A stretch of 64,000 nucleotides of DNA from Syntrophales bacterium (GTDB taxonomy: Bacteria; Desulfobacterota; Syntrophia; Syntrophales; UBA5619). The stretch covers positions 1 to 64,000 of the forward strand of contig JALNYO010000009.1 of NCBI GenBank assembly GCA_023229765.1, in the 5' to 3' direction. A model generated the notes under the pieces. The model was given only the letters and a program-made list of their open reading frames with translations. It was not told the DNA's origin and searched no databases. Shown piece after piece: positions 37,622 to 47,791 of the stretch (position 1 is the first letter of the stretch; every line of letters begins with the position of its first letter). The position numbers and the translations under genes were made by a program.

Positions 37622-38953
37622 GTGAGTGAAATTGTTGAACCAAAGATCGATGATGTCAGTTCCGTAAAAAAGAGGATTTCTTTTGAGATTCCCTGGGATG
37701 ACGTTAAACATGAACTGGACAAAGTTTATCAGAAGGCCGGAAAAACAGCCAGGATCAAAGGATTCAGGCCAGGTAAAATACCCCGTAATATAATGGAAAA
37801 ATACTACCGCCAGGACGTAGAGGTGGATGCTATTTCCAATCTTGTTAATCGTTATTACTGGGAAACGATCCAGAAGCATAACATCGCCGCGGTAAGTCAG
37901 CCCCAGATAGAACAAGAGGGGATAGAGCAGGAAAAGAACTTTACCTTCACCGCCACTGTTGACGTTGAGCCGCAGATAGAGCCGGTGGGCTATACGGGGC
38001 TGGAACTGGAAAAGCAGACGCCCGTTGTTAACGACGACGAACTGGAGGCAAACATGCAGCAGATGCGCCAGATGTTTGCCGTCTTGGAGAACGTAGAGGA
38101 AGAAAGAGGCGTTCAGACCGGTGATTTTGTCACAATCGGTTTTGAAGGCGCCCTCGCCGGGGAAAAGCTCCCCGAACTGAAGGCGGAAAACCATCTTCTG
38201 GAAATAGGCTCAGGGTCGTTTATCCCCGGTTTCGAAGAACAGCTGATCGATTCTCCAAAGGGCGCGACCAAGAATATTGAGGTTACCTTTCCCGCGGATT
38301 ATCAGGCGCCCCGTCTGGCAGGAAAAAATGTACAGTTCGCAGTTGCGATAAAGGATATTCGCGTAAGGAGGCTTCCTGACCTCGATGATAAATTTATTAA
38401 AAATTTCGGGAAATATACATCCCTTGACGAGCTGCGGGCGGATGTCCGAAAAAGAGCCGAGGAAGAAAAAAAGAAGCGCCTTGACGCGGCATTTGTAAAG
38501 CAGATCGGCGATAAACTGCTCGAAAATAATATTTTTGAGGCGCCGGAAGCATTTATTGAACAGCAGGTTTATTATATGGTTTCCGATGCGCACAGCAGAA
38601 TGGTGTCCGAGGGTATGGACCCCAAGAAGGCCGAGGAATTGGCAGCTAATTTGCGTGCTCCTTTCCGGGACGAAGCGGCCAAGATAGTTAAAACAACTAT
38701 TTTGCTGGACAAGATTGCCCAAAAGGAGGCGATCGCGGCAACGGATGAAGAGTTGGAAGCAAGGATCAGGGAATTCGCGCTTCAGCGCTCCCAGGACTAT
38801 GAAACATTCAGAAAATCTCTCGAAAAGGATAATCTTGTGGAAAATATCCGGGGTGAACTTATAAACCGTAAAACGTATGAATTTATTGAGTCTAAGGCAA
38901 ATATAACGGTGCGGGAGGCTGAGAAAATAGAAAGCGGGGATGCTGCAAAATGA
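37622..38953 (+). CDS. tig: Trigger factor
   Basis: 443-residue ribosome-bound chaperone. The N-terminal ribosome-binding domain carries the signature region KGFRPGKIPRNIM (about 41-53). The FKBP-like PPIase domain spans about 150-250 (GDFVTIGFEGALAG, IPGFEEQLI) and the C-terminal helical arms are complete. The start is GTG at 37622 after GGAGTGTGCTGCC. The tig stop overlaps the clpP ATG by 4 nt. First gene of tig-clpP-clpX-lon. Confidence 0.96.
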   Translation: MSEIVEPKIDDVSSVKKRISFEIPWDDVKHELDKVYQKAGKTARIKGFRPGKIPRNIMEKYYRQDVEVDAISNLVNRYYWETIQKHNIAAVSQPQIEQEGIEQEKNFTFTATVDVEPQIEPVGYTGLELEKQTPVVNDDELEANMQQMRQMFAVLENVEEERGVQTGDFVTIGFEGALAGEKLPELKAENHLLEIGSGSFIPGFEEQLIDSPKGATKNIEVTFPADYQAPRLAGKNVQFAVAIKDIRVRRLPDLDDKFIKNFGKYTSLDELRADVRKRAEEEKKKRLDAAFVKQIGDKLLENNIFEAPEAFIEQQVYYMVSDAHSRMVSEGMDPKKAEELAANLRAPFRDEAAKIVKTTILLDKIAQKEAIAATDEELEARIREFALQRSQDYETFRKSLEKDNLVENIRGELINRKTYEFIESKANITVREAEKIESGDAAK

Positions 38954-39534
38954 GTTTGATACCAATGGTTGTAGAACAGGATGGCCGCGGGGAGAGGGCC
39001 TTTGATATCTATTCCCGGCTCCTGCGGGATCGGATCATCTTTCTCGGCACGGCAATTGATGACGATGTCGCGAATCTGGTGATTGCCCAGATGCTCTTTC
39101 TGGAATCTGACGATCCCGATAAGGACATATTTTTTTATTTGAACTCTCCGGGCGGCAGCGTCAGCGCCGGGATGGCAATTTATGATACCATGCAGTACAT
39201 CAAGCCCTCGGTAAGTACCGTCTGCATGGGGCAGGCGGCCAGCATGGGCGCCCTGCTGCTCGCGGCGGGGCAAAAGGGAAAGCGCTATGCGCTGCCCCAT
39301 TCCCGGATTATGATCCATCAACCGCTGGGCGGATTCCAGGGGCAGGCCACCGATATCGGCATTCAGGCTCGCGAGATTCTGAGATTGAAGGAGGAGCTGA
39401 ATCAGATCCTCGCCGATTTGACCGGTCAGCCGCTCGAAAAGATTGCCGCCGATACCGAGCGTGATTATTATATGTCGGGGACAAATGCTGTAGAGTATGG
39501 CATTATCGATGAAGTCATCTTAAAGAGGGCTTAA
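38950..39534 (+). CDS. clpP: ATP-dependent Clp protease proteolytic subunit ClpP
   Basis: 194-residue serine peptidase. The nucleophile Ser is in GQAASMGALLL (about 98), the His in SRIMIHQP (about 123), and the Asp of the triad in the DLTGQPLEKI region. MSLIPMVVEQDGRGERAFDIYS is split here only to note the conserved start MSLIPMVVEQ. It forms the barrel fed by ClpX, encoded 25 nt downstream. Confidence 0.97.
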   Translation: MSLIPMVVEQDGRGERAFDIYSRLLRDRIIFLGTAIDDDVANLVIAQMLFLESDDPDKDIFFYLNSPGGSVSAGMAIYDTMQYIKPSVSTVCMGQAASMGALLLAAGQKGKRYALPHSRIMIHQPLGGFQGQATDIGIQAREILRLKEELNQILADLTGQPLEKIAADTERDYYMSGTNAVEYGIIDEVILKRA

Positions 39535-39559
39535 CAAAGTTTGCTGAAGGGGTTCCATA

Positions 39560-40819
39560 ATGGGGAGAAAACCAAAGGATTCTGGCTACGAAAAGGGGAT
39601 ATTGTACTGTTCTTTTTGCGGCAAGGGACAAAATGAGGTCAAAAAACTTGTCGCCGGTTCGACATCTTATATATGCGATGAATGTGTTGAGCTTTGCCGT
39701 TCGATCATTAACGAGGAAAATCAGGAAGATAAAGGGTCAATTTCCGGGGGATTTCCGGAGCCGAGGGACATTGTCAAGTTTCTTGACCAGTATGTAATCG
39801 GTCAGGAAAGAGCCAAGAAAATTCTCTCCGTGGCGGTGTACAACCATTACCGGAGGCTCTCCGCAGGCGCGGATGTGGGAGGGGTGGAAATTCAGAAGAG
39901 CAATATCCTGCTGATCGGGCCAACCGGTTCCGGGAAGACCCTGCTTGCGAAAACACTGGCCAGGATGCTGAATGTTCCGTTTACCATTGCCGACGCAACG
40001 ACGCTGACGGAAGCGGGATATGTTGGGGAGGATGTGGAAAATATTATCCTCAGCCTGCTGCAGAACGCCGATTATGATGTAGAGAAGGCATCCCGAGGGA
40101 TTGTTTACATTGACGAGATCGACAAAATTGCCAGAAAGTCTGGCAACCCCTCGATAACACGCGATGTTTCAGGCGAAGGCGTGCAGCAGGCGCTCTTGAA
40201 AATTATTGAGGGGACAACGGCGAGCATCCCCCCCAAGGGAGGCAGAAAACACCCCCAACAGGAGTTTATTCAGGTAGATACGACGAATATCCTCTTCATT
40301 TGCGGCGGCGCCTTTAATGATCTCGACGGAATAATCTCTCGCCGGACTGGTTCCAACTCTATCGGTTTTGGATCCGAGATCCGTAGTAATAAAGAGAAAA
40401 ACAAGGATGAACTGCTTAGCAAAGTGCAGCCTGAGGATCTTCTCAAGTTTGGCCTGATCCCGGAATTTATCGGCCGGCTGCCGGTAATTTCGACGCTCAA
40501 AGAGTTGACGCATGATGATCTGATCCGAATTCTTCTGGAACCGAAGGATGCCCTTGTCAAGCAATATCAAAAGCTTTTCGAGCTGGACGGGGTCAAATTG
40601 AAATTTACCGAGGGCGCCTTGAAGGCCATTGCCGAGCTCTCGCTGGAAAGAAAATCCGGCGCCCGCGGTTTGCGGGCGATTATGGAAAACACCCTGCTTG
40701 AGATAATGTATGAGCTTCCTTCCCGCAATGATGTGCTGGAATGCATCGTCAGCGAAGAAGTTGTAAAAAATGATGAAAAACCTATTCTCCTTCTCGAAAA
40801 AAAATCCGAGACGGCGTGA
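39560..40819 (+). CDS. clpX: ATP-dependent Clp protease ATP-binding subunit ClpX
   Basis: 419-residue AAA+ unfoldase. The N-terminal zinc-binding domain has CSFCGK and CDECVELC. Walker A GPTGSGKT, Walker B VYIDEIDKIA, the pore loop GYVGEDVE and the ClpP-binding IGF-type loop region (TGSNSIGFGSE) are present. Sensor 2 KSGARGLRAI is at the C-terminus. GAAGGGG precedes the ATG. Confidence 0.97.
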   Translation: MGRKPKDSGYEKGILYCSFCGKGQNEVKKLVAGSTSYICDECVELCRSIINEENQEDKGSISGGFPEPRDIVKFLDQYVIGQERAKKILSVAVYNHYRRLSAGADVGGVEIQKSNILLIGPTGSGKTLLAKTLARMLNVPFTIADATTLTEAGYVGEDVENIILSLLQNADYDVEKASRGIVYIDEIDKIARKSGNPSITRDVSGEGVQQALLKIIEGTTASIPPKGGRKHPQQEFIQVDTTNILFICGGAFNDLDGIISRRTGSNSIGFGSEIRSNKEKNKDELLSKVQPEDLLKFGLIPEFIGRLPVISTLKELTHDDLIRILLEPKDALVKQYQKLFELDGVKLKFTEGALKAIAELSLERKSGARGLRAIMENTLLEIMYELPSRNDVLECIVSEEVVKNDEKPILLLEKKSETA

Positions 40820-40844
40820 TTTTAACTATTACAGGTAATAATAA

Positions 40845-43265
40845 ATGACCTCCAGAAGAGAAACAAATGAGTTGATGCAGAATGACGCGGAAATGCCGCT
40901 TTTGCCGCTTCGGGATGTGGTGGTTTTCCCGCACATGATTGTCCCGCTGTTTGTGGGCAGGGAAAAGTCAATTGCCGCGCTTGAGGCCGCCATGAAGGAT
41001 GAAAAAGAGATCTTCATGGTAGCGCAAAAAAATGCCCAGAAAGACGAGCCGGGCGAAGAGGATATATACAGCGTTGGCACAATCGGGATTATAATCCAGT
41101 TGTTGCGTCTCCCCGACGGCACCGTCAAGGTGCTGGTTGAGGGCAGGAAAAGGGGAATCATCAGAAACTACGTTTTCTGCGAGGAGCATTTCCTCGTTCT
41201 GGTGGATGAGCTCGAGGAAACGGGGAAAGAGGATGCCCTCCGCATTGAGGCGCTGATGAGGAGCATCGGCGCTGCCTTTGAAAACTATGCCAAAATGACC
41301 GGCAAGGTTCATCTGGATATGGCCGGAACGGTATCTGCCATTAACGACCCCTCCAAGCTTGCCGACATCGTCATTTCCCAAATCAACGCCAAACTGGATG
41401 ACAAACAGAAAATTATTGAGATCACGAGCATTCCCGACAGAATGGAAGCAATCTATAAATTGATGCTTTCCGAGATAGAGATCCTGCAGGTTGAGGAAAA
41501 AATAAAAAAACGGGTCAAAAAGCAGATGGAAAAGACCCAGAAGGATTACTACCTCAACGAGCAGATGCGGGCCATTCAGAAGGAAATGGGCGAGAAGGAT
41601 GAATTTAAAAGCGAAGTTATCGAGCTGGAAAAGAGGCTGAAGCAGAAAAAGCTTCCCGAAGAGGCCGCCAAAAAGGTCAAGCAGGAAATCAAAAAGATGC
41701 AGATGATGGCGCCGATGTCTGCCGAGGCCACCGTCGTGAGAAATTACATCGACTGGCTTCTCGACATGCCTTGGGAGGAGAAAACTGCGAACAATTACGC
41801 GTTGAAAGAGTCTGAGACGATTCTGGAAGAGGATCATTACGGCCTCAAGAAGGTAAAGGAGCGAATCATCGAGTACCTCGCTGTCCAGACCCTCGTCAAA
41901 AAGAACAGGGGTTCCATTTTATGCCTGGTAGGTCCTCCGGGGGTCGGCAAGACCTCTATCGCCAAATCGGTAGCACGGGCGACAAACCGGAAGTTTGTGA
42001 GGTTTTCCCTGGGCGGGGTGCGGGACGAGGCGGAAATAAGGGGGCACCGGCGCACCTACATCGGCGCAATGCCCGGGAAAATAATCCAGCTTTTAAAAAA
42101 GGCGGGAAGCAGCAACCCCGTTTTCTGTCTGGACGAGGTCGATAAGCTCAGCTCCGACTTTCGCGGCGATCCCTCCGCGGCGCTGCTCGAGGTTCTCGAT
42201 CCGGAGCAGAATAATGCCTTCAACGACAATTATCTCGAAGTTGATTACGACTTGTCAGACGTAATGTTCATTACCACTGCCAACGTCCTGCAAACGATTC
42301 CCGCGCCTCTTCAGGACCGGATGGAGGTAATCCGGATTGCCGGTTATACCGAGCAGGAGAAGCTCAATATCGCCGTTAAATTTCTTGTCCCCAAGATTAT
42401 TGAGGCCAACGGGCTGAGCAAGAAAAATCTGGTTTTTACCGAAGGCGCCATTCTGACGATGATCCGCAACTATACCAGAGAAGCGGGAGTCCGGAATCTG
42501 GACAGGGAAATATCCTCCATTTGCCGTAAGGTTGCCAGGAAGGTAGTATCGGAAGGGGTAAAAACATGCATAAAGATATCCGCAAACGCCGTCTCGGGAT
42601 ATCTCGGCGTACCGAAATTCCGGGATAATGAAAACGAGGGGATGGACCGGGTCGGCTTAACGATTGGCCTTGCCTGGACGGAGGTGGGCGGGGAGCTTTT
42701 GACCCTCGAAACAACGGTAATGAAAGGCTCCGGCAAGATGACCCTGACGGGCAAATTAGGCGATGTCATGCAGGAGTCCGCCCAGGCCGCGCTCACCTAC
42801 GTGCGTTCCCGCTCCGGGGAGTTCGGATTGCCTGAAGGGTTTTACAAGGATACGGACATCCACGTGCATGTCCCGGAGGGGGCGATCCCGAAGGACGGAC
42901 CATCCGCCGGCATTGCCATGGCGACCTCCATTGCCTCGGCCCTGACGAATCGCAAGGTGCGGGGCGATCTGGCGATGACGGGGGAAATTACCCTCCGCGG
43001 AAGGGTGCTGCCCATCGGCGGTTTGAAGGAAAAACTGCTGGCTGCCCACCGGGCGGGAATAAAGACGGTAATAATTCCCAAGGACAATGAAAAGGATTTG
43101 AGCGAGGTGCCGGCAAACGTTCTGAAGAAGCTTAAAATGATTTTTGTTCAGAATGTTGATGAGGTGATGAGCGCCGCTTTGCTGCCCAAAGAAGAGAACC
43201 CGGCAGATATTGGGGGCGTTCCTGTGAGCAGCAAGATCGAGGAAACGGTCCCCTTGCCCTGCTGA
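40845..43265 (+). CDS. lon: Endopeptidase La (Lon protease)
   Basis: 806-residue AAA+ serine protease. The N-terminal substrate domain begins PLLPLRDVVVFPHMIVPLF. Walker A is GPPGVGKT and Walker B VFCLDEVDKL. The catalytic dyad Ser is in KDGPSAGIAM and the Lys in GGLKEKLLAAHRAG. It degrades misfolded proteins and completes the tig-clpPX-lon cluster. Confidence 0.97.
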   Translation: MTSRRETNELMQNDAEMPLLPLRDVVVFPHMIVPLFVGREKSIAALEAAMKDEKEIFMVAQKNAQKDEPGEEDIYSVGTIGIIIQLLRLPDGTVKVLVEGRKRGIIRNYVFCEEHFLVLVDELEETGKEDALRIEALMRSIGAAFENYAKMTGKVHLDMAGTVSAINDPSKLADIVISQINAKLDDKQKIIEITSIPDRMEAIYKLMLSEIEILQVEEKIKKRVKKQMEKTQKDYYLNEQMRAIQKEMGEKDEFKSEVIELEKRLKQKKLPEEAAKKVKQEIKKMQMMAPMSAEATVVRNYIDWLLDMPWEEKTANNYALKESETILEEDHYGLKKVKERIIEYLAVQTLVKKNRGSILCLVGPPGVGKTSIAKSVARATNRKFVRFSLGGVRDEAEIRGHRRTYIGAMPGKIIQLLKKAGSSNPVFCLDEVDKLSSDFRGDPSAALLEVLDPEQNNAFNDNYLEVDYDLSDVMFITTANVLQTIPAPLQDRMEVIRIAGYTEQEKLNIAVKFLVPKIIEANGLSKKNLVFTEGAILTMIRNYTREAGVRNLDREISSICRKVARKVVSEGVKTCIKISANAVSGYLGVPKFRDNENEGMDRVGLTIGLAWTEVGGELLTLETTVMKGSGKMTLTGKLGDVMQESAQAALTYVRSRSGEFGLPEGFYKDTDIHVHVPEGAIPKDGPSAGIAMATSIASALTNRKVRGDLAMTGEITLRGRVLPIGGLKEKLLAAHRAGIKTVIIPKDNEKDLSEVPANVLKKLKMIFVQNVDEVMSAALLPKEENPADIGGVPVSSKIEETVPLPC

Positions 43266-43303
43266 AAGCGCGGGAGGATTTGTCGTTTTTTCGAACTTAG
43301 TTC

Positions 43304-43332
43304 TTGACAAGGATTGTAATCATTGCTAAAGA
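43304..43332 (+). promoter_or_regulatory. Sigma-70 promoter of tRNA-Val/tRNA-Asp
   Basis: TTGACA (43304-43309), 17-nt spacer, TAAAGA (43327-43332), about 22 nt before tRNA-Val. The transcript would include tRNA-Asp and end at the terminator near 43630. Confidence 0.65.
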
Positions 43333-43354
43333 GGCCCCCGCTGCTTGATAATAT

Positions 43355-43430
43355 GGGCGGGTAGCTCAGCTGGGAGAGCGCCACGCTTACACCGTGGATG
43401 TCACAGGTTCAAGTCCTGTTCCGCCTACCA
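43355..43430 (+). tRNA. tRNA-Val (anticodon TAC)
   Basis: 76 nt with encoded CCA. D arm AGCTCAGCTGGGAGAGC. The anticodon stem CCACG/CGTGG encloses CTTACAC, giving TAC. T arm ACAGG-TTCAAGT-CCTGT. The acceptor has G-U pairs at its first and seventh positions. Confidence 0.94.
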
Positions 43431-43512
43431 TGGAAAAAGCGTGATTCTCCGGGGCCGTTCGCGCAGGCTTATGGGTTTGGGGAGATTTCGAGCAGATAAA
43501 TTTTTTATTTAC

Positions 43513-43589
<77 letters not shown>

Positions 43590-43595
43590 AAATGA

Positions 43596-43637
43596 AAACA
43601 GGGGGTTAGGAAGTTATTCCGCCCCCTGTTTCTTTTT
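43596..43637 (+). terminator. Rho-independent terminator after tRNA-Asp
   Basis: Perfect 10-bp stem AAACAGGGGG (43596-43605) with CCCCCTGTTT (43622-43631), 16-nt loop, then CTTTTTC. It ends the tRNA-Val/tRNA-Asp transcript. The rest of the gap to 43778 holds no recognisable gene. Confidence 0.85.
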
Positions 43638-43778
43638 CTTCTCCCGCCGTCCCCAGCACCATCCCCAGCAACGAATCGGTTCTTTTCCGTGGCGGCAAAT
43701 CCGGAGGTGCCGTTCTGCTTTTTACCATCTGCATCCAAATAACTCCCAATGGGTCACTTTGTGCGGGGGGCTGATTAA

Positions 43779-46511
43779 ATGGAGGGTCGCTTCCGTGACG
43801 GGGTGCATGTGACCGATGTCTCCGATCTGATGCGCCGGATGGTGAAGGAAAACCTCCTCAAGTTCGACGGTACGCACCTGTTTCCCGAGCGCATTGCCTA
43901 TACCGTGCCCTACAAGCTTTCCGAAGCCGAGGCCCAACTCTACAAGGCGGTGACCGACTACGTGCGCGAGGAGTTCAACCGTGCCGAGGCGCTTGCGAAT
44001 GATAAACGGGCCGGGACCGTTGGCTTTGCGCTGATGATTCTGCAGCGGAGGCTCGCTTCCTCGCCCGAAGCGATCTATCAATCGCTCCGCCGCCGTCGCG
44101 AACGACTGGAAAGCAGATTGCGCGAGATGGAGGTTCTTCAGCGCGGATGTGGAACTGCGCCGATGCCTCAGCCCGACCTTCCGGTACTGGATGCCGAGGA
44201 TGTCGAAGACCTTGAAGATGCCCCGGACAACGAAGTCCAGGCTGCCGAGGAGGAGATTCTCGATCAGGCGACCGCGGCACGGTCCATTGCTGAGCTGAAG
44301 GCCGAGATCGAGACATTGAAGGGGCTGGAGGTCCTGGCGCTTAGCGTCCGGCGCAGCGGTACGGATACGAAGTGGCGTGAGCTCTCCTCACTCCTGTGTG
44401 AGATTTTTACCACCGCTGCTGTTTCCGGCAGCGTGACCGAAGCGATCAAACCTTATGGCGCCGGAGTTATTCCCCGGCCCACACCCTCAATGCATCAGAA
44501 GCTCGTTCTCTTCACCGAGCACCGCGACACCCTGAATTATCTCGAAAACCGCATCGCCACGCTGCTCGGCCGCAGTGAGGCGGTGGTCATCATCCACGGC
44601 GGCATGGGCCGCGAGGAGCGCATGAAGGCGCAGGAATCCTTCCGGCACGATCCGGCGGTGCAGGTGCTTCTGGCCACCGATGCTGCCGGCGAAGGTATCA
44701 ACCTCCAGCGGGCCCACCTGATGGTCAACTATGACCTTCCGTGGAACCCCAATCGCATCGAGCAGCGCTTTGGGCGCATCCACCGGATCGGTCAGACGGA
44801 AGTATGCCACCTCTGGAACCTGGTTGCCGAAGAGACCCGGGAAGGCGACGTTTATCGCAAGCTCCTGGAGAAGCTGGAGCAGGCCCGCCAAACCCTCGGC
44901 GGCCAGGTATTCGACGTGCTCGGCAAGTTCCAGTTCGAAGGCAAATTGCTGCGGGATCTTCTGATCGAGGCTATCCGTTACGGCGATCAGCCTGAAGTAA
45001 AAGCTCGCCTCACAACGGTCGTGGAGCACGCGCTCGACCGCGACCACTTCCAGGAACTGCTCGAAGACCACGCCCTTGCCCACGACACCATGGACGCGAG
45101 CCGCGTCCAACGCATCCGAAAGGACATGGAACGGGCAGAGGCCCGCCGCCTGCAGCCACACTATATCGAGTCTTTTTTCCTCGAAGCTTTCCGCTATTTA
45201 GGAGGATCGGCCAGGCAGCGGGAGCCGCGCCGCTACGAGGTCACCCATGTCCCGGCCCCGGTGCGCAATCGCGATCGCCTGATCGGTATCGGCGAACCGG
45301 TTTTGCCGCGTTATGAACGCATTGCCTTCGAAAAACCGCTGGTAGCGCCTCAAGGCCAGCCGCTGGCCGCCTTTATGTGTCCGGGGCACCCGCTGCTCGA
45401 TTCGGTCATCGATCTGACCCTCGAGCGCCACCGTGATCTCTTGAAGCGCGGCGCAGTGCTGGTGGATGAACGCGACCCGGGCACCCGGCCGCGCGTGATG
45501 TTCTATCTGGAGCATGCGATCCAGGACGCAAGCCTTACGCGCTCGGGAGAGCGCCGCGTCGTCTCCAGGAGGATGCTCTATGTGGAGCTCGACGCCGACG
45601 GCGCCACGCGCCATCTGAATTATGCCCCCTATCTCGATTATCGGCCTCTGGCCAAGGACGAGCCGAGTGTCGAAGACCTGCTTGATCGGTCCGAGTGCGC
45701 CTGGATAACCCGGGATCTGGAAAAGAAGGCTCAGGGCCACGCAGTTGTGAACGTCGTTCCCGAACATCTGGCGGAGGTACGGGGTCCCAAGCTTGTCCTG
45801 ATTGCCAAGACCGAGGCAGCGGTCAAGGAGCGGCTCACCAAGGAGATCACTTACTGGGATCATCGTGCGGAGGAGCTTAAACTTCAGGAGCAGGCCGGCA
45901 AGACCGGCAGCCGGCTCAATTCAGGCGAGGCTCGCAAACGGGCTGACCTGCTTCAGGGGCGTTTGCAGAAGCGTCTTGAAGATCTGAAACTCGAAGCCCA
46001 GATATCACCGTTGCCGCCGGTGGTGCTGGGCGGAATGCTGGTGGTACCGAGAGGGCTTCTTGCTGCCATTGCCGGGAGTTCGGACGTACCGTCCGCAGAG
46101 GAGCAGGCAAGATGCCTGCGCTTTCAGGCCGATACACAGGCCAGTGCGGCGCGCGCTCGCGCCATCGTCATGGAGATCGAGCGCAGTCTCGGCTTCGAGC
46201 CAACCGATCGCGAATTTGAGAAACTCGGCTACGATGTCGAGAGCGGTGTGCCGGGCACCGGCAAGCTGCGCTTCATCGAGGTGAAGGGTCGTGTAACCGG
46301 CGCGCCGACGATCACGGTAACCCGCAACGAAATCCTCTATTCTCTCAACAAGCCCGAGAACTTCATCCTCGCCATCGTGGAATTCATCGACGGCGACTCA
46401 CACCGAGTCCACTATATAAGACAGCCCTTCCAGCGCGAGCCGGACTTCGGCGTGACAAGCGTGAGCTACGATTTCGCCGAGCTGCTGGCGCGGGCAGAGG
46501 CACCGTCATAA
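43779..46511 (+). pseudogene. DEAD/SNF2-type helicase with DUF3883, N-terminally truncated
   Basis: 910 residues of a defence-type helicase. The helicase C-terminal domain (about 237-390) has motif V ATDAAGEGINLQ and motif VI QRFGRIHRIGQ. A DUF3883 nuclease-like domain lies near 800-900 (EFEKLGYDVES, FIEVKGR). The N-terminal ATP-binding lobe, with Walker A and DEAH box, is missing: the ORF begins just before the conserved LLKFDGTHLFPER linker, and a stop codon immediately precedes the ATG. Without motifs I-II it cannot be an active ATPase. It resembles the helicase of helicase-methylase-ATPase (Hma) or DISARM DrmD loci. It is distinctly GC-richer than tig-lon. Confidence 0.8.
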
Positions 46512-46529
46512 ACAGCACCGTCATAAACA
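46500..46529 (+). repeat. 15-bp tandem duplication over the helicase stop codon
   Basis: GCACCGTCATAAACA occurs twice head to tail (46500-46514 and 46515-46529). It covers the last sense codons and TAA of the helicase ORF. The first copy supplies the stop, so the protein end is unchanged. It looks like replication slippage. Confidence 0.9.
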
Positions 46530-46530
46530 C

Positions 46531-46559
46531 TTGCAAATTCGCTCATGAATGAATATAAT
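46531..46559 (+). promoter_or_regulatory. Near-consensus sigma-70 promoter of the AAA_14 ATPase gene
   Basis: TTGCAA (46531-46536), 17-nt spacer, perfect TATAAT (46554-46559). The nonamer ATGAATGAA occurs at 46545-46553 and 46567-46575, 22 bp apart, flanking the -10 box. The expected transcription start (about 46566) coincides with the ATG at 46567, so the transcript may be leaderless. Confidence 0.75.
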
Positions 46560-46566
46560 TCACGCC

Positions 46567-47790
46567 ATGAATGAAAATACATATCCCCGACACATGATGG
46601 CTGCGTTGAGCCAACGTTTACGCGTGATGCCTGCCGTTGTGGTTACCGGCGCCCGTCAGACTGGCAAGAGCACCCTGGTAAAGGTGCTTACGCAGGAAAA
46701 GCGTTCCTATTTTTCCCTGGATGACATGGATGTCTTCGAACTGGCGAGGGAAAATCCCGAATCACTGGTTGGTAGTGCGATGAACGTGACCCTCGATGAG
46801 GTGCAACGGGAACCCGACCTGCTAATCGCCGTAAAACGGGCGATTGATTCCGACCGGCAGTCCGGCCGATTTCTGCTGACCGGATCGGCTAATCTGCTCC
46901 TGATGCAGGGAGTATCCGAATCGCTCGCCGGTCGCGCCAGCTACCTTACCCTCTGGCCGATGACCCGGCGGGAGCAACTGGGCCTTGGCCGGTGTGGCAT
47001 GTGGGAAGAACTGGTCGCGGCGAATGACGTCCAATGGCCCGATCTCCTCAGCGTAGACACATCTGGCCCGGAAGACTGGCAGGAATTTGCCCGACGCGGC
47101 GGATTTCCCACGCCCGCCGTCCACATGTCCCAGGCAGAGGATAGGATGGTCTGGTTCGATGGGTACGTTCGGACCTACCTGGAACGGGACCTTCAGATGC
47201 TTTCCTCCATCGCCGCCCTGCCTGATTTTCGCCGGCTGATGCGGGCAGCCTGTTTTCGTCTCGGGCAGCTCGTAAACCAGACGGAAATGGCCCGCGATCT
47301 ATCACTGAAACAGCCCACGATACACCGCTATCTGAATTTACTGGAAACTTCGTACCTCCTGATTCGCTTGCCGGCCTATTCGGTGAACCGTACGAAACGT
47401 CTCCTCAAGTCTCCCAAGCTGTACTGGGGCGACGTCGGACTGGCGATGCACCTTTCCGGAATGGCCGAACCGACTGGCGCTCACCTCGAAAATCTGATTC
47501 TGCTTGATCTGCTGGTATGGCAATGCGGTCGGCTTCTGAACACGGAGATTCTCTATTGGCGGACGACGACGGGCGAAGAAGTGGATTTGGTAATCGAGAC
47601 GGAGGGGAAGGTGCTGCCCATCGAGATTAAATCAACGTCCCGCCCCAGGGTGCGGGACGCTGCGAATCTGATTGCCTTCCAGCATGAGTACGGCAAAGAT
47701 GCGCGCGCAGGGCTGCTGCTGCACAATGGCACGGAGATCGAATGGTTGACGCCCACCGTGCTGGCCGCGCCGTGGTGGAAGGTGATTTGA
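46567..47790 (+). CDS. ATP-binding protein, AAA_14/DUF4143
   Basis: 407 residues. The AAA_14 ATPase domain has Walker A GARQTGKST (near 29-37), Walker B region VTLDEVQ, and sensor FLLTGSANLLLM. The C-terminal DUF4143 domain (about 205-360) ends in a PD-(D/E)XK-like segment, EVDLVIETEGKVLPIEIKS. These proteins are widespread and mobile and lack a proven function; some sit in conflict loci. The open frame starts at 46549, but that ATG lies upstream of the predicted transcript start, so 46567 is used. The stop is 1 nt before the next gene. Confidence 0.85.
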   Translation: MNENTYPRHMMAALSQRLRVMPAVVVTGARQTGKSTLVKVLTQEKRSYFSLDDMDVFELARENPESLVGSAMNVTLDEVQREPDLLIAVKRAIDSDRQSGRFLLTGSANLLLMQGVSESLAGRASYLTLWPMTRREQLGLGRCGMWEELVAANDVQWPDLLSVDTSGPEDWQEFARRGGFPTPAVHMSQAEDRMVWFDGYVRTYLERDLQMLSSIAALPDFRRLMRAACFRLGQLVNQTEMARDLSLKQPTIHRYLNLLETSYLLIRLPAYSVNRTKRLLKSPKLYWGDVGLAMHLSGMAEPTGAHLENLILLDLLVWQCGRLLNTEILYWRTTTGEEVDLVIETEGKVLPIEIKSTSRPRVRDAANLIAFQHEYGKDARAGLLLHNGTEIEWLTPTVLAAPWWKVI

Positions 47791-47791
47791 G

